Below are positions 1 to 10,521 of a stretch of 64,000 nt of DNA, piece after piece. The translations under genes and the position numbers were made by a program. The DNA is from Isoetes taiwanensis (Eukaryota > Streptophyta > Lycopodiopsida > Isoetales > Isoetaceae), in assembly GCA_021234155.1 (NCBI GenBank), contig JAJEKV010000023.1, positions 5,851,945 to 5,915,944 of the forward strand, written 5' to 3'. The notes beneath the pieces are model-generated. The model was not told the origin of the DNA. It did no database searches and saw only the letters and a program-made list of their open reading frames with translations. The first letter of the stretch is position 1; each line of letters starts with the position of its first letter.

Positions 1-1210
1 ATGTTGATTGGATAGGTCAATGGTGGCCCATGAAGCATCTTCTTGTACGGATTCCTATCGTCTTTAAATTTCTTCCGTGGCTTGGAACAGGTCGGAGGGT
101 GCTCCACATGTTGTTCACATTAGGTTTAGGCAGTCCATGTGTGAAGAGGGTGTAATTATTGTGACAACACAACTGATGTGGTCTCTTCGTCCACTGTAAT
201 ATATATTGTAATGAACCCATTTTATAGATATAAATTCTTCCGAACTAGCACTTTGTTGAGATTAAGTAAACAAGAAAAAGAGATGAAATGTCTTGGTAAG
301 AGATTCAACCTCACATGAAAAAACTTTTATTTTGTTAAATCCTAAACATGCTTCAAACACCTTTTTCGTTGAATTAAAAAAAGAAGGAGGAATCGCATGA
401 GACCCATTTTAATTAAATGCATTTTTCTAGCTTCTAATTGACAAGCAAATTTTAAATAGAAATGTTAACGCAACAACAACTAGATAAGACATTTTTTTCG
501 TTTCTTAGTTTTATCTGAAGGATTCTTTTTTATGTACAATTTTAGTATGTGACACGTATTATATCTAAATCTTTTCCACTTTGCACAAGTCCAAAACTCC
601 GTAATTCAGCACTTGCAATGGCCAAAACTGTTTATGGAAGAATATCTCTGTCAATATAGTCGGGTATATTTCTATTTTATGATAATTTTCTTTTGTATAT
701 ATTATATTCTTTGGGAGTCCCTCACTAGGATTTGGCATCCTCGCAGATTTTAGATTCTGGTCATCGATGTCAAATTGATTATTAGCCATAATTTACGTTT
801 AGAATGCGATAAACGGGTTGCGGACTGTTTATCAACCCGAAGAGCTTACTCCTCAAGCTTTGAAAATTGTTCCAAGTGTGGATTTGAATGAAAACCTTGC
901 ACAATCCCACCTGGGTCGCAGTGGTCTTGTACCAAGGAAGCATAATCTTTGAAAAGTTGCCTTCAAAGTGGGATCAGAAGAATTCATGGATGTTCCAAAA
1001 GCTGAAAGCCTCTAAGGGGATCAGAAGAAATTTTTCATGGATGACGTTGATGGAAGAGGCATTTTTCTCGTTGCCGAATCGAAGGAGGAGCTCCCTCGCA
1101 TAACATAATGCAGCCTCTCTTCATCTAATGATCTCGTGTGGATGAAACATCTGCAGTTTCTCTTCCTTGATTGATCTTTTGTGGATGAAAAATCTGCTTG
1201 GATCTGCCGG
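1..1210. other. AT-rich intergenic DNA, no clear gene
   Basis: No convincing gene is visible. On the plus strand at about 930-1105 one frame reads as a short coding-like stretch (…FMDVPKAESL… then KKFFMDDVDGRG) interrupted by a stop. It could be a relic exon, but I cannot assign it to a family. The remainder is AT-rich with short homopolymers. Confidence 0.5.
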
Positions 1211-1326
1211 TTAAAGGGGTCAAACCACTGTGCTCGCCCATTAGGGCCAGAATAAATGGGCTCGCTCCTCCGGGCCCGCCCATTTATTTGCCGTAATGGG
1301 CTCTCACAGGGGTTTAACCCCTTTAT
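1211..1326. repeat. Small palindromic foldback element (MITE-like)
   Basis: The outer arms TAAAGGGGT (1212-1220) and ACCCCTTTA (1317-1325) are inverted. Inside them, CCCATTA pairs with TAATGGG, and AATAAATGGGC (1251-1261) pairs with GCCCATTTATT (1278-1288) around a GC-rich loop. The whole ~115 bp folds on itself. Size and structure fit a non-autonomous foldback/MITE element. No clear target duplication could be fixed. Confidence 0.55.
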
Positions 1327-1439
1327 CTAGGCAACTTGCCAAAGAATGCAGTGTTGTGGCTAATACTTGTGTAGACTGGCTTGACTTTGGATGCCCATAT
1401 CTTCAAGATAGATTTGCCAGGTGAGCTATAATTCAAGAT

Positions 1440-1915
1440 CCATACGCATTGTTTTGTTTTAACAGAGAACATGTTCTCTTTTATGTTTTTTTTTTATTCT
1501 CGTATCCCCTCTGACTAATTTGTCCATCTTGAATTGGTATTAAGAACAAATAGTGATATGCTATATTTGATAGATCCTGATTTCTTAACAACAGATCTTT
1601 CCTACGTGTTTTGCTTTTGTCTGCTTTTATAAGTGTTCTTTGCCTCCAATATTCTCGTAATTTTCAGTCCATAATTTTCTCCATTTTCAGTTGATGTTAA
1701 AATGAGCTGACTATGTACTATGTTAAATAGATCATTTTCCCTCTGGTACATTGGTCGCCTGCATTCCTTCTAATAAAGCATGTCCTCTATGTGTTTTTAT
1801 TTTTGAGTTCCCATATTCTCCATTTTCATTATGCTAATAGGTCATGGTACACTGATCACCCTATTCCTTCTAAGAGAACATGTTCTACTTGTATTTTTGT
1901 TTTTGAGTTCCCATT
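1440..1915. repeat. Degenerate ~100-bp direct repeat
   Basis: Two copies of a ~75-bp segment occur at about 1746-1815 and 1846-1915. Both read GGTACAYTG…CATTCCTTCTAA…, then ATGTYCT, then TTTTTGAGTTCCCAT. The segment AGAGAACATGTTCTCT near 1462 is a 16-bp palindrome whose core AGAACATGTTCT recurs in the second unit. No coding potential was seen. Confidence 0.45.
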
Positions 1916-2063
1916 TAAATTTGATATAGATCCATAAATCACTATCCTTGAGACCATATACTATATCCCTAAAACAATCGAATAGGTTTATCATTACAAT
2001 ATTGAGATAGAGGAACACGACTGTGAAGATCGCGACTGTGGAGATAGCGATTCCAGGTGAGTG

Positions 2064-2664
2064 CTTTTTTTTTCTTTTCCTTTTTCGCCCCTTTTAGGCA
2101 ACAACCAGTATACCAGCCCCAGTGTACATGGAAGCCAATTTTTACTAGTTCATACTCACACAATTATTGTGGAGCTTATCCTGCTGCCATATGGCAGACA
2201 AAGTGGAGGACACGTATAGGCACAAGTTCTACCACGTCGGGGATCATCATACACAATTATTGTGGAGCTTATCCTGCTGCCATATGGCAGACAAAGTGGA
2301 GGACACGTATAGGCACAAGTTCTACCACGTCGGGGATCATCATCGTATAACCCCAGTAACCAACACCCAAAGCTAAACATACACTGGGCAGGGTTTGAAC
2401 CCCTGACCAAGTGCACATTCATTTTGGCATTACTAGGCCTATACTAACGCACCACACATCCGTTGGGCAAAACTTTAGCCATACATGCACACTTTGTAGG
2501 CAGGATAGAATCCCGCCTCAGGAAGTCGGGGAAATTTTAGGCAACAACCAGTATACCAGCCCCAGTGTACATGGAAGCCAATTTTTACTAGTTCATACTC
2601 ACACACTTATTGTGGAGCTTATCCTGCTGCCTAAAAAGGGCAAAAAAGGAAAAGAAAAAAAAAA
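2064..2664. repeat. Composite repeat: inverted arms, 97-bp direct repeats, 93-bp tandem pair
   Basis: A 37-bp polypyrimidine/polypurine inverted repeat bounds the unit (2064-2100 against 2628-2664, core TGCCTAAAAGGGGC). Just inside, a ~97-bp segment starting TTTTAGGCAACAACCAG is repeated directly (2092-2188 and 2535-2631) with about one mismatch. Between them a 93-bp block occurs twice in tandem (2159-2251 and 2252-2344). The short identical direct repeats flanking ~350 bp recall a TRIM-like mini-retroelement, but no primer-binding site or polypurine tract was recognised. A rearranged SINE is the alternative. Confidence 0.5.
2385..2500 (-). mobile_element. Possible tRNA-derived SINE head
   Basis: The reverse complement contains GGTTCAAACCC, a good RNA polymerase III B-box (GGTTCRANNCC). 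About 45-60 nt upstream, GGTGCGTTAGTATAGGC is only a loose A-box match. Position inside the composite repeat suggests a SINE fragment. The A-box weakness keeps confidence low. Confidence 0.3.
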
Positions 2665-2789
2665 TTCGGGGTAGACGTGCATTGTCCAATGCTTGGCCGC
2701 AGATCCATCCACAATGGTCATATTTTTCGAAAATGTATGTGTTTTTCTTTTGAACTTATATAACGGTTAATCTCTGGGGAAGTAAGAAA

Positions 2790-3212
2790 ATAAAACAGGT
2801 ATTTGAGGGCCATGGGAGAAAGAGGATAGGCGGCAACAATAAAAGATGGCGATCACTAGGCTTTAAAGGAAGAGAATGTTTTGATGATGCAGAGAGTAAG
2901 AGCACAAGCGATGCTGGATGAATTAAATGTGCTCTAAAAGGAGGTATTGAGAAAATTCAAGAAGAAATACAAATCGGAGTTCAGGGACTGTGTGGAGCGG
3001 CTAACGAAAGTAGGAGCCCCTAGAAATGGAGTAGAGAAAGAAGAGGCCATCATGGGGAAGAGTAAACTGCTGGAATATCTATACAAGCTCAAAAAAGAAC
3101 TGATCCGATGCATGGCATTAGAGAAGCTAAAAAAAAGGGCAGATGTATGGAGAGAAAATGATCTGAAATCTCACTTCATCACTTGTTTCAGCAACAGAGG
3201 GAAGCGCATGTG
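2790..3212 (+). pseudogene. L1-type LINE linker fragment between endonuclease and RT
   Basis: An open stretch from about 2947 to 3243 is Lys/Arg-rich and ends with residues resembling the conserved L1 linker before the reverse transcriptase: RADVWRENDLKSHF…SNRGKR compares with the family pattern RADWLREGDxNSKFFH…SNRKRR. The upstream plus-strand DNA (2790-2946) is similarly purine-rich. There is no intact ORF, and the fragment stops where the minisatellite begins at ~3216. Identification rests on one motif; it could also be an unrelated basic ORF. Confidence 0.4.
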
Positions 3213-3573
3213 CTGCCATTTGGTAATTAAGTTTGCTGTGTAGGGGTATTTTGGCAGTTAAGTTTGGTGTCTAAGGGCAAATTGGTAATTTATTTGTATT
3301 TTTATTTGAGTCAAGGACATGTTGGTAATTTTGAAACTCATAAGGGCATTTTGGTAATTACATAAACTCATAGGAGCATTTTGGTAATTTTTCCACTACT
3401 ACTGGAGCATGGAGGAGGTTGCCAATGGCCTAAATTAAACATTGGTAATTAACCCCCTAATTCCCTCTTGGGACTAGGCGGATCCCCAAGTGCTCATTGA
3501 TGATATCTGGACACATCCATGTAGGTGTTTTTCCTTTTTATTAATATAATATACATGCTTACCTCCAAAAAAA
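3213..3573. repeat. TTTTGGTAATT minisatellite with A-rich end
   Basis: About eight irregular copies of the motif (C/T)ATTTTGGTAATTA separated by AAACTCATAAGGG-type spacers run from ~3220 to 3400. They are followed by a spacer and an A-tract (3565-3573). The same block appears inverted at 41400-41790 and again in this orientation at 42065-42275. It is non-coding. Confidence 0.7.
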
Positions 3574-3589
3574 AAGGGAGATATGCAAA

Positions 3590-3985
3590 CCACTCAAGTT
3601 GAAAAGATCTCTGCATGAAACAAAGACTCGTTAAGAGTTTCCTATCAAATAGTAAGTTAGAAAATGTAATTCATTGAGCTAGTTATAATTGTTTTGTTAA
3701 CTGGGTTATCGGTTCCATTTTCTAATTGGTGGTCCATTTAGTCAAAATTTCTTAGAAAGCCCTTTTATAATCTCAAAAAATTGTTAATGGCTCTTTTGTA
3801 GAAGACTTGGGTACAGCTGATGCTTTTCAGATTGTGTGTAATCAATTTATAGATGATATCTTCCTTCTCCTAGGGACCTTTGAAGGCAATCTTGATATGG
3901 CAAAACAGCTTCTTAACATCTATATAGTTGTTGAATTGGCGTAAGTGCAGTGCCATATGGTCTGCTTTAAGGATCAGTAGGATTT
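3590..3985 (+). pseudogene. Reverse transcriptase fragment of a LINE
   Basis: At 3811-3980 the plus strand reads …DAFQIVCNQFIDDIFLLLG… followed by GNLDMAKQLLNIY. This matches the RT active-site block QFVDDTLLLG and the following helix of plant L1-type elements, with the catalytic Asp pair kept as IDD. A stop follows (VELA*). The same stretch lies inverted in copy B (40996-41200), which gives the two large inverted copies a common tail. It is decayed and non-functional. Confidence 0.5.
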
Positions 3986-4654
3986 GCCCTCCACTTCTTC
4001 TCCCAGCAATCAATGTATTTTCCAACAGGTTCCCATGAAATCCAGGATGCAACTCTTTCCCCATCAAGCATGGTGGTGGTAATGTCAGAGAGTGCCATCC
4101 CTAACCATATTGGACAATCCTCATCGTCAGGCCTTACTAGCACAAAGTATCCTTCCTTGATGTCCTCGAAAGGATCTCACTCAAGAAGGTCAAACCACTT
4201 CGGCTTTGAGGCCTTGCTTCCCACAAATCACTTGGAGCTATTGTTGGAACAACTTTTTTTTATATGCTTGTTCCATGAGAACCCTCCCACCTAGACTTTG
4301 GTAAGAAACCGTCTCTCACCTGCCCCCCCCCCCGCATGATTGTTTTGTTTCGAAGCATGTCACAACTTTCTCTCAGTAATTGATTAGGGAGTCCATGTGA
4401 TTTTTCTTCAGGGACGAGGTGTGCCTTCTCTTTCAAATATCCTCCCAGTGTGTTATGTAATCCTGGATGCCCTTCACTAGTTGGTTGGAGTCTTTAACGG
4501 TCTTGAAAGGAGGAAGTGGTTTTGGCTCCCCTCTAGGAATAAGAGCTTCACCCGCAGGCCCCTTTGGCCATATTTCGATTCCTTGCATAGACATACACAA
4601 CTTATTGCTTGGCCTCCACTTATATTGCATGATCGATATTCCATCCCTCATCTT
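3986..4654 (-). pseudogene. Transposase-like protein, C-terminal block (copy A)
   Basis: Reading down from 4654, the minus strand encodes RDGISIMQYKWRP… and …IEIWPKGPAGEAL…, stops near 4433, then after frameshifts reads …YFVLVRPDDEDCPIWLG… and …WEPVGKYIDCWEKKWRANP, ending near 3985. In DUF7869-type proteins a peptide of the form FKF…G…MxYK(Q/W) follows the catalytic region, so this is the displaced C-terminus. The residue order continues that of the 7235-7726 block across the LINE. There are several stops, so it is not functional. Confidence 0.5.
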
Positions 4655-7234
4655 CTTCTTTTTTGAAGGACGAACAAAAAAGTTTATTAATCAGCAAGAA
4701 TAAGTACAAAATGAATATTTCTCATCTAGTTGTATAAGCATAAGAGGATGCTGCTGGAACACGAGCCTGCGACACCATGTGCTTACTCCATACTAGATAA
4801 GTAAAAGGAGAGAAGGCTCTGCTTAAGAGGCTAACCACATTGAACCTGTAACGACGTCAAATCCGATGTGACTACTGGAATCTCAGGAGAGTTTGAAGAT
4901 GTAACTTGGGCCTTCGACAAAACAGTATTATCTTCAACCAAATCAGCCCATTGGAGTGGAGCAAAGCGACCACATGCAACAGAAGGAGCAGAATCATGTA
5001 TAGTAAGTGCCGAGGAGAGTTGAGATGCAGAGGTGTTATAACCCTTAGCTAACTTTCGAGGTTGATGAAGAGCAGGCGGATGTTTAGGTGGAGGGTGGGC
5101 ACCACGACGATCAATGTCCATGTACTGCCCACAAACCTCTTCAACTTGCTCTTGTGATCTCTGAATTTCATCCAACCTTTGCCTCTGTTGATCCAGCAGC
5201 AGAGGCGTGGGACCAGCGGCTGGAATAGATGTAGAGGAAGTCACAAGGGGACGAGAGACATCCATTGAAGGAGCAGAGCTAGGAGTAGGATTTGTGGCAG
5301 AGGCAACTGGAGGAGCCTGTTGATAAGACTTACGATACTGAGCAAAGAGAGGATCCTCAGGGAACATGAGAGCCATCTCTGAGCCATTTAACAATTGTAG
5401 CTTGAATGGAAAGAACATGGGCCCACTTTGAACAACAATTGTCTGAGGCAGATCACGATGAATGGGGCGTGCTACACAAATCTTAATAATGCCATTGGTT
5501 ATAGCATGTTGCAGGTAAAGCCCAATCTCACTAGCAATGGCAGAAATGAACTCAGCATCCTGAAACTCTAGAGGAAAATCTTCAATAGCAATCCAGAATG
5601 GGGCACGTAAGGCATCTGGCTTACCTGGAAAAGAGCCAGGAACATACTGTTGATACAACAAGAAATGTTTCCACAGAGGATCAACACTTCGTTCTATGAG
5701 CTGAGCCACCGGCTCAGGAGACTCAAACATCAGGAGAAAGCAACGTTGATCTTTGGCCACGAGCTTGATGGATTGATATGCAGAAAGCCCTAATTTGTGT
5801 AGATGCCCAGATAACCAAGATCCCACGCGCTTCAGATCCAAGAAGGGGCCAGTAAAGTAACAAACAACAGAGCATGCAACTAATTGCTCCACATGACGAT
5901 GGTGAGTCTCATGACTGATCTGCACTACAGGGGCCCCAAAACGCTCAAAGGTTGGCCTGCACTTCTGAACCTCATAAAAAATTTCAGCTGGTGGTAACAA
6001 GCTATCCATGGAGTCCTGCTTGGCCTGCAACTGTTGAAGATAAGATGCAACTTCTTTCTTATTATTGTCAACGCCTATGAGACACGAAATGAGGTGGATG
6101 GAGATGACACACCTTTACATAGCCACTCAGAGAAGCGAACATCTGTAACCCTTGCCACTGTGTCAGAAGACCTTCAAGGTGTAGAGGTCGAGACATACAG
6201 CATGGTTGAAGAAAAAGGTATCATAAGCTTGTTCGAGGGAAGAGGGGGAAACTCCTCCTGCCTTGAGGAACCTCCAATGTGCGTTGGATGTTCTTTTTTT
6301 TCAGAAGGGCCTCCTTCATGTGAGAGAATCCCAATATCTATTGGGGATGCAACCTGTGTCACATTCTTTTGAGCAGGAGCTACTAATCTCATATGTTCTG
6401 AAGAACTTCCAACATGTGTTGGAGGTGCCTTTGGAGGTACCAACATTCCAGAAGAACTTTCCAGGGTCACTTGTACCACATTGTCTCTAGAATCATGAGA
6501 CATACTGTCAGACGCTGGAATACCAAGCTGAGAAGAGGAGAGAGCAGAAGCTGCTGCCTCAATTGAACTCGGTACACATATGCTACTGGAAGAAACAGGA
6601 GCATGAGGCAATGCCAACGGATTGAGGTGCATAGAAGCTTGCCTCTCCTGCGCCTCAGATCCAACTGCCACTGATGATACCAAATTCTTAGGAGAAGAAG
6701 GGGCACCTTCACGAGCCAGTTTGTGGGCATCTCGAATGCTAATCTTTGGAGAATCTGCAGCATATTTTCTTCCACCATTGCCCTGTATTCCATTAGGATT
6801 ACCAGAGAGGCGCTTGGAAGGACTACGAGTTGCTTTTGCCATCTCCACTAGAATGGGCCGAGATTTTAGAGCTCTACAGTCCCCCCACAAAAGAGTAACT
6901 TCTGAAAAATTTAAACACCACTGAAAGAAACACTCTCCACGAGCTTTCCAACGAGCCCAAGCATGCCTAAAACTGCCACCAAATGCAAGAGTTATGGCAA
7001 AAAGAAAATTGCAGCCAAACCCTAACACCGCCAATAAAGGGTCGGAACTGTCAGGCAATTTTTTGCTGCCAAAACAGTCTAATCATCATACATGCAGCAC
7101 ATCAACAGAAAGAAGACGCAACGACCTTTCCAACGAGTCCAGAATCATTCAAATCTGACATGGGAATCAAAAGTTATGTGCAAACGAACGGGGCTGAAAC
7201 CCTAGGCGCCATCACCAGTGCCCTTCAGCCAAAA
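4655..7234 (-). mobile_element. ORF1-only LINE (HAL1-like) with 15-bp target duplication
   Basis: The insertion is bounded by TCCATCCCTCATCTT (4640-4654) and TCCATCCCTGATCTT (7235-7249), a 15-bp target-site duplication with one mismatch. On the minus strand it has a ~390-bp leader, an ORF1 region (6842-4831), a ~170-bp 3' UTR and an A-rich end (…CCTTCAAAAAAGAAG). No endonuclease or RT region lies between ORF1 and the 3' end, so it is a complete insertion of an internally deleted, ORF1-only element. It sits inside copy A of the transposase-like element, which resumes in order on the other side. Confidence 0.75.
4831..6842 (-). pseudogene. LINE ORF1 (DUF4283-type gag-like protein), frameshifted
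   Basis: The first part (6842-6174) starts at an ATG giving MAKATRSPSKRLSG… and is a ~220-residue Ser/Pro/Ala-rich segment. The second part (from ~6103, open to 4831, ~399 residues after 6030) contains a DUF4283-like fold region: …FTGPFLDLKRVGSWL…, …CFLLMFESPEPV…, PLWKHFLLYQQYVPG, …APFWIAIEDFPLEF. This is the single-stranded nucleic-acid-binding domain of plant LINE/gag-like proteins. A Pro-rich tail follows, without a zinc knuckle. The halves are in different frames with a stop between, so at least one frameshift has occurred. Long open frames imply a fairly recent insertion. Upstream in-frame residues (7058-6845) are probably leader. Confidence 0.7.
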
Positions 7235-7726
7235 TCCATCCCTGATCTTAAACTTAAACTGAAGTGGCTTTGTGTGACCTGCCAACTAATCTTTACTATC
7301 CAATAAGTATCCCTCGACAAATGATTTCCAATCTGCAACCTTGTCCATCAAGAAAGCCATTGCGTTAGGTCAATGCAGCTCTCAAATATATCCATTAGTT
7401 CAGGGAGACTTATCACGTTTTCTTTCTTGACAAAGCTCCAAAGAATGCATCTATATCATCATGTGTATGCCCAACCATCATGAACCTCACATTCACAATC
7501 GTGAATACTCCTACTGCCATCAAGTATGACATTGCTCCAAACATCCATCTATTCTTGTTTTTTTTTCAACAGTTGTCCAACTGAATACATAGCTCCTCTG
7601 GCAGTTGTTTTTCAAGTATGGAGAACGCATCCCAAGTCCTTCTTGTTTCTTTCGACACTTTGGATGTGAGCTCCTTTATTTGCTTTTGGTAAGTAAGCGG
7701 TTGATCATCCATCAAAGTATAAAAAA
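7235..7726 (-). pseudogene. Transposase-like protein, catalytic block (copy A)
   Basis: Minus-strand reading from 7726 gives …TLMDDQPLTYQKQIKEL…, …TWDAFSILEKQLPEELC…, then IQLDNC. After a frame break near 7560 comes a region equal to copy B's MVGHTH-like segment (DIDAFFGALSRK), and the block ends with …LGGHTKPLQFKFKIRDG at the LINE junction. QLDNC followed by HTHxDID is the conserved signature I link to DUF7869 proteins. Frameshifts and stops make it a relic. Its 5' edge is the Helitron insertion point. Confidence 0.55.
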
Positions 7727-10521
7727 CTAGTAACGGTGCCCAGCGTTGCTGGGCATAGGTTGAAAAGAAAAGAGAGGTGAAATCAAGCATCTCTCTATGC
7801 ATTAAACCATCCTTTCTTAGTCTATTAGTAAGAAAAAGAAAGGATAAGTTACGTCTTCTTTATATTTGTGCTTAAATTGCTAGAGTTCCATTCGTCTGGC
7901 AATAAGATGTGCAAGGAATAGGTATTTTGTATGATAATCTTGAAAAGGAGAACACAGGAGGAAGTGCTAGGCCCTTGGCATTAAAGTGGTGGTGACCATA
8001 ATCTTTACATGTAAAGTGTTAATTGTATTAGCATGTTTTAATGTTGGCTAACAAAACTTGTCAATAATTAAGCTTACATAGACCTTTAAATTCTATAATA
8101 AAAATGATTATCTTAATTATAAGGACTTTCAATCCTTCCTAGTTAATGTCAACATTTTGAGCTACGTTATCATTATCGTATAGTCCTTAAATGATGCACA
8201 CATTTTGCCAAAGTCCAATAGAATACAAACGGTTAAACACCTAGAATTTGAGCTACGTTATCATTATCGTATAGTCCTTAAATGATGCACACATTTTGCC
8301 AAAGTCCAATAGAATACAAACAGTTAAACACCTAGAACTTAAACACCTGTAACTGCATTATGACACCACCAAATCCACCAACTGTTACTTGAATATAGCA
8401 ATTCGTTCCTAGTTGCAATTGTGTAATTTATATTTTTTTTTATCTTGGATGCGTGTAAAACCTACAGCTATAGGTCACCTTTATAAAGGTCCTTCTGTTA
8501 AATTCCAAAACAGTTAGTCCATCCTTCTTAGTTTTTAGTAATGTCAAGAATAATAAGGAAGGAACGTCATACCAATTATTTGAGTAACGAATGCAATGCA
8601 GATCAATATCAATATCACAAGATCAACATTTGAGTAAGAATGCAATGCAGATCAATATCACAAGATCAACAGTGACATCATTTTGCACCATGTGAAAGAA
8701 AATCCTTCCTTATATATTGTAATATATTGTGTGGGCATGACAAATAAAGCTCCGCCTCTCCAGCTCTTGACAGTAGCTTATGAGCAGTACTCAAAGAGGT
8801 GACTTAATCCAAGGGTTGATTTGTACCAAAGCTTCACAATTCTTCCTCTGTGATAAACCTGTGCATGGTTCACCAGTCATGCATTTAGATTTAAACCTGT
8901 ACATGGTTCACCTGTGCATGGTTCAACAGTGCATTTAGATCTAAACCTATGCATGGTTCACCGGTGCATTTAGATCCGTGCATAGTTTAATTCATCATAC
9001 TGGAGTTAGTAACTTCCAATTTTCAAGTGCACATAAGCCTCATAGTACAACTTCCTGCATATAGCATAGTACAGAATTACCATCTGGCCAGAGAGTATAG
9101 GATTGGCATTTGGCCAACAGAGTAGTAATTTCTTATTATAATTCTATTAGCTATGCCTTATCCAATGAACGTGTTTCTGCTCAAGCTCGGGTCAATTGCT
9201 GTTTTTTCTTTTCATGTTGCATCATCGTTGGCAATAGAATTGGCTCTAAGAAATAATCGACTTAGTTATTTTAACAATTGATAGCAGATTTACCAAGTAG
9301 AATCCATCACTGGATGCTTGTATCTCACTCATTTTAGTTTACTGCGTATGATTCAACTGCAACATATAAACCTGTAGTGGATCATTTCTGCAGAAAGAGA
9401 CTGTTAAACTGCACATATAAAGGAGATTAAAGTGACCATGCTAATCATTAGAACATCTAACTCTAAGATGTGCAACTGACTACAAACAGAACATCGTACT
9501 ACAAAGAGAATGTCTGGTTATCCGGTGCCATGCTAACTCCAATAGGATAGTTTTTAAAAGTGGCAAGGACACAATGTACTAACAAAATATATAATTATTT
9601 ACATGGTGTTGTGGTAACTCCAAGAGGATAGTTCACAATGTACCAACAAAAGAACACAATGTACCAACAAAATGTATATTTATTAACAGCTAGGAATCTT
9701 TGCAATTATTTCTGAGTGAATTGCAAACCCATCTATTTAAAAGTTCAAAATCAATATATTGCAATCTTCAAAGAATATACATGTTTGATTTCAAATCATA
9801 CACATATGAAAAGGAGCCTTTAGGTCTAGAAACTTCTATCAGTTATCACCTGAGTAAAATGGGCGAATCAAGGAAGGATTAGCAGAGACAGCTTTGATAA
9901 CCCAGCTATGCTGGTTCTGGCATAGCATTCTCACCAACTGGTGAACAACAGCATTCCCATCGCTGTCTTTGTTGAATATGTACCGGAACTTGGAGGGCTC
10001 CAATTGAGAAGCAAAGCTAGATGCGATTTAAAAGCTCTGGCACACTGGCTTCAACCCTTCTGGCAAAACTCCTAGATGGTTGCTCTTCTAGGCATGATGA
10101 GGAGGGAGGTGCCCAGCCAAGGCGGAGCCATGGATTACCATATGGTAAAACTATGGTAATATGCGAGTTTTGATCTCATGCGAGCTCTGGTTAGGACCTT
10201 GCCTTGCAAATTCCAAGGCCAACCGTGGCCTATGGAAAATCCCTGTTCTGGCCCGGACTTTCTTTAGATGCAAGCCCGGCTTGCTCAGAACTGTCTACAG
10301 TAACCACAGTTCTTCAAATCGGACGGGAGACCAAAGCAGCAACCACGGTTCTTCTAAGGCTCTACTCAGCTACGATGCCAAGGACAGCATGCAGACACAG
10401 AAAGAGTAAAAGAGAAAGAGACAGAAGAAAGGGCATGATAAAGCCACGTGGCATAATTAAATCCTAGCCACTCAATTTAGGTCTCCATTGAAGACACACT
10501 GGATAATTTTATAATAAGAGA
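7727..10521 (-). mobile_element. Non-autonomous Helitron, 2.8 kb
   Basis: On the minus strand the element starts TCTCTTATTATAAAATT at 10521, directly after an A, and ends CTAG at 7727, directly before T. A perfect hairpin (GCCCAGCAACGCTGGGC, rc of 7738-7754) sits ~8 nt before the end. These are the canonical Helitron termini: 5' TC, 3' hairpin, CTRR, A/T target. The flanks join as CCCCCA|TTTTTTATACTTT, which matches the uninterrupted CCCCCATTTTTGATACTTT of copy B near 40585-40600, so the empty site is in the same window. No Rep/helicase ORF is present. Confidence 0.85.
8158..8339. repeat. 91-bp tandem duplication inside the Helitron
   Basis: Two adjacent 91-bp copies (8158-8248, 8249-8339) begin TGAGCTACGTTATCATTATC and differ at about one base (CGGTTAAAC against CAGTTAAAC). 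Near identity shows a recent duplication. Nearby are an imperfect ~50-bp tandem around ATGCAATGCAGATCAATATC (8589-8668) and a degenerate CCTRTGCATGGTTCACC minisatellite (8860-8985). Confidence 0.8.

Noticed and set aside
2385-2420. A functional tRNA gene around GGGTTTGAACCCCTGACC
   Set aside because: The B-box is good, but no cloverleaf with acceptor and anticodon stems could be folded from the flanking sequence; retained only as a possible SINE.
6467-6793. 108-aa minus ORF overlapping the LINE ORF1
   Set aside because: Another frame of the Ser-rich ORF1 segment; no motif.
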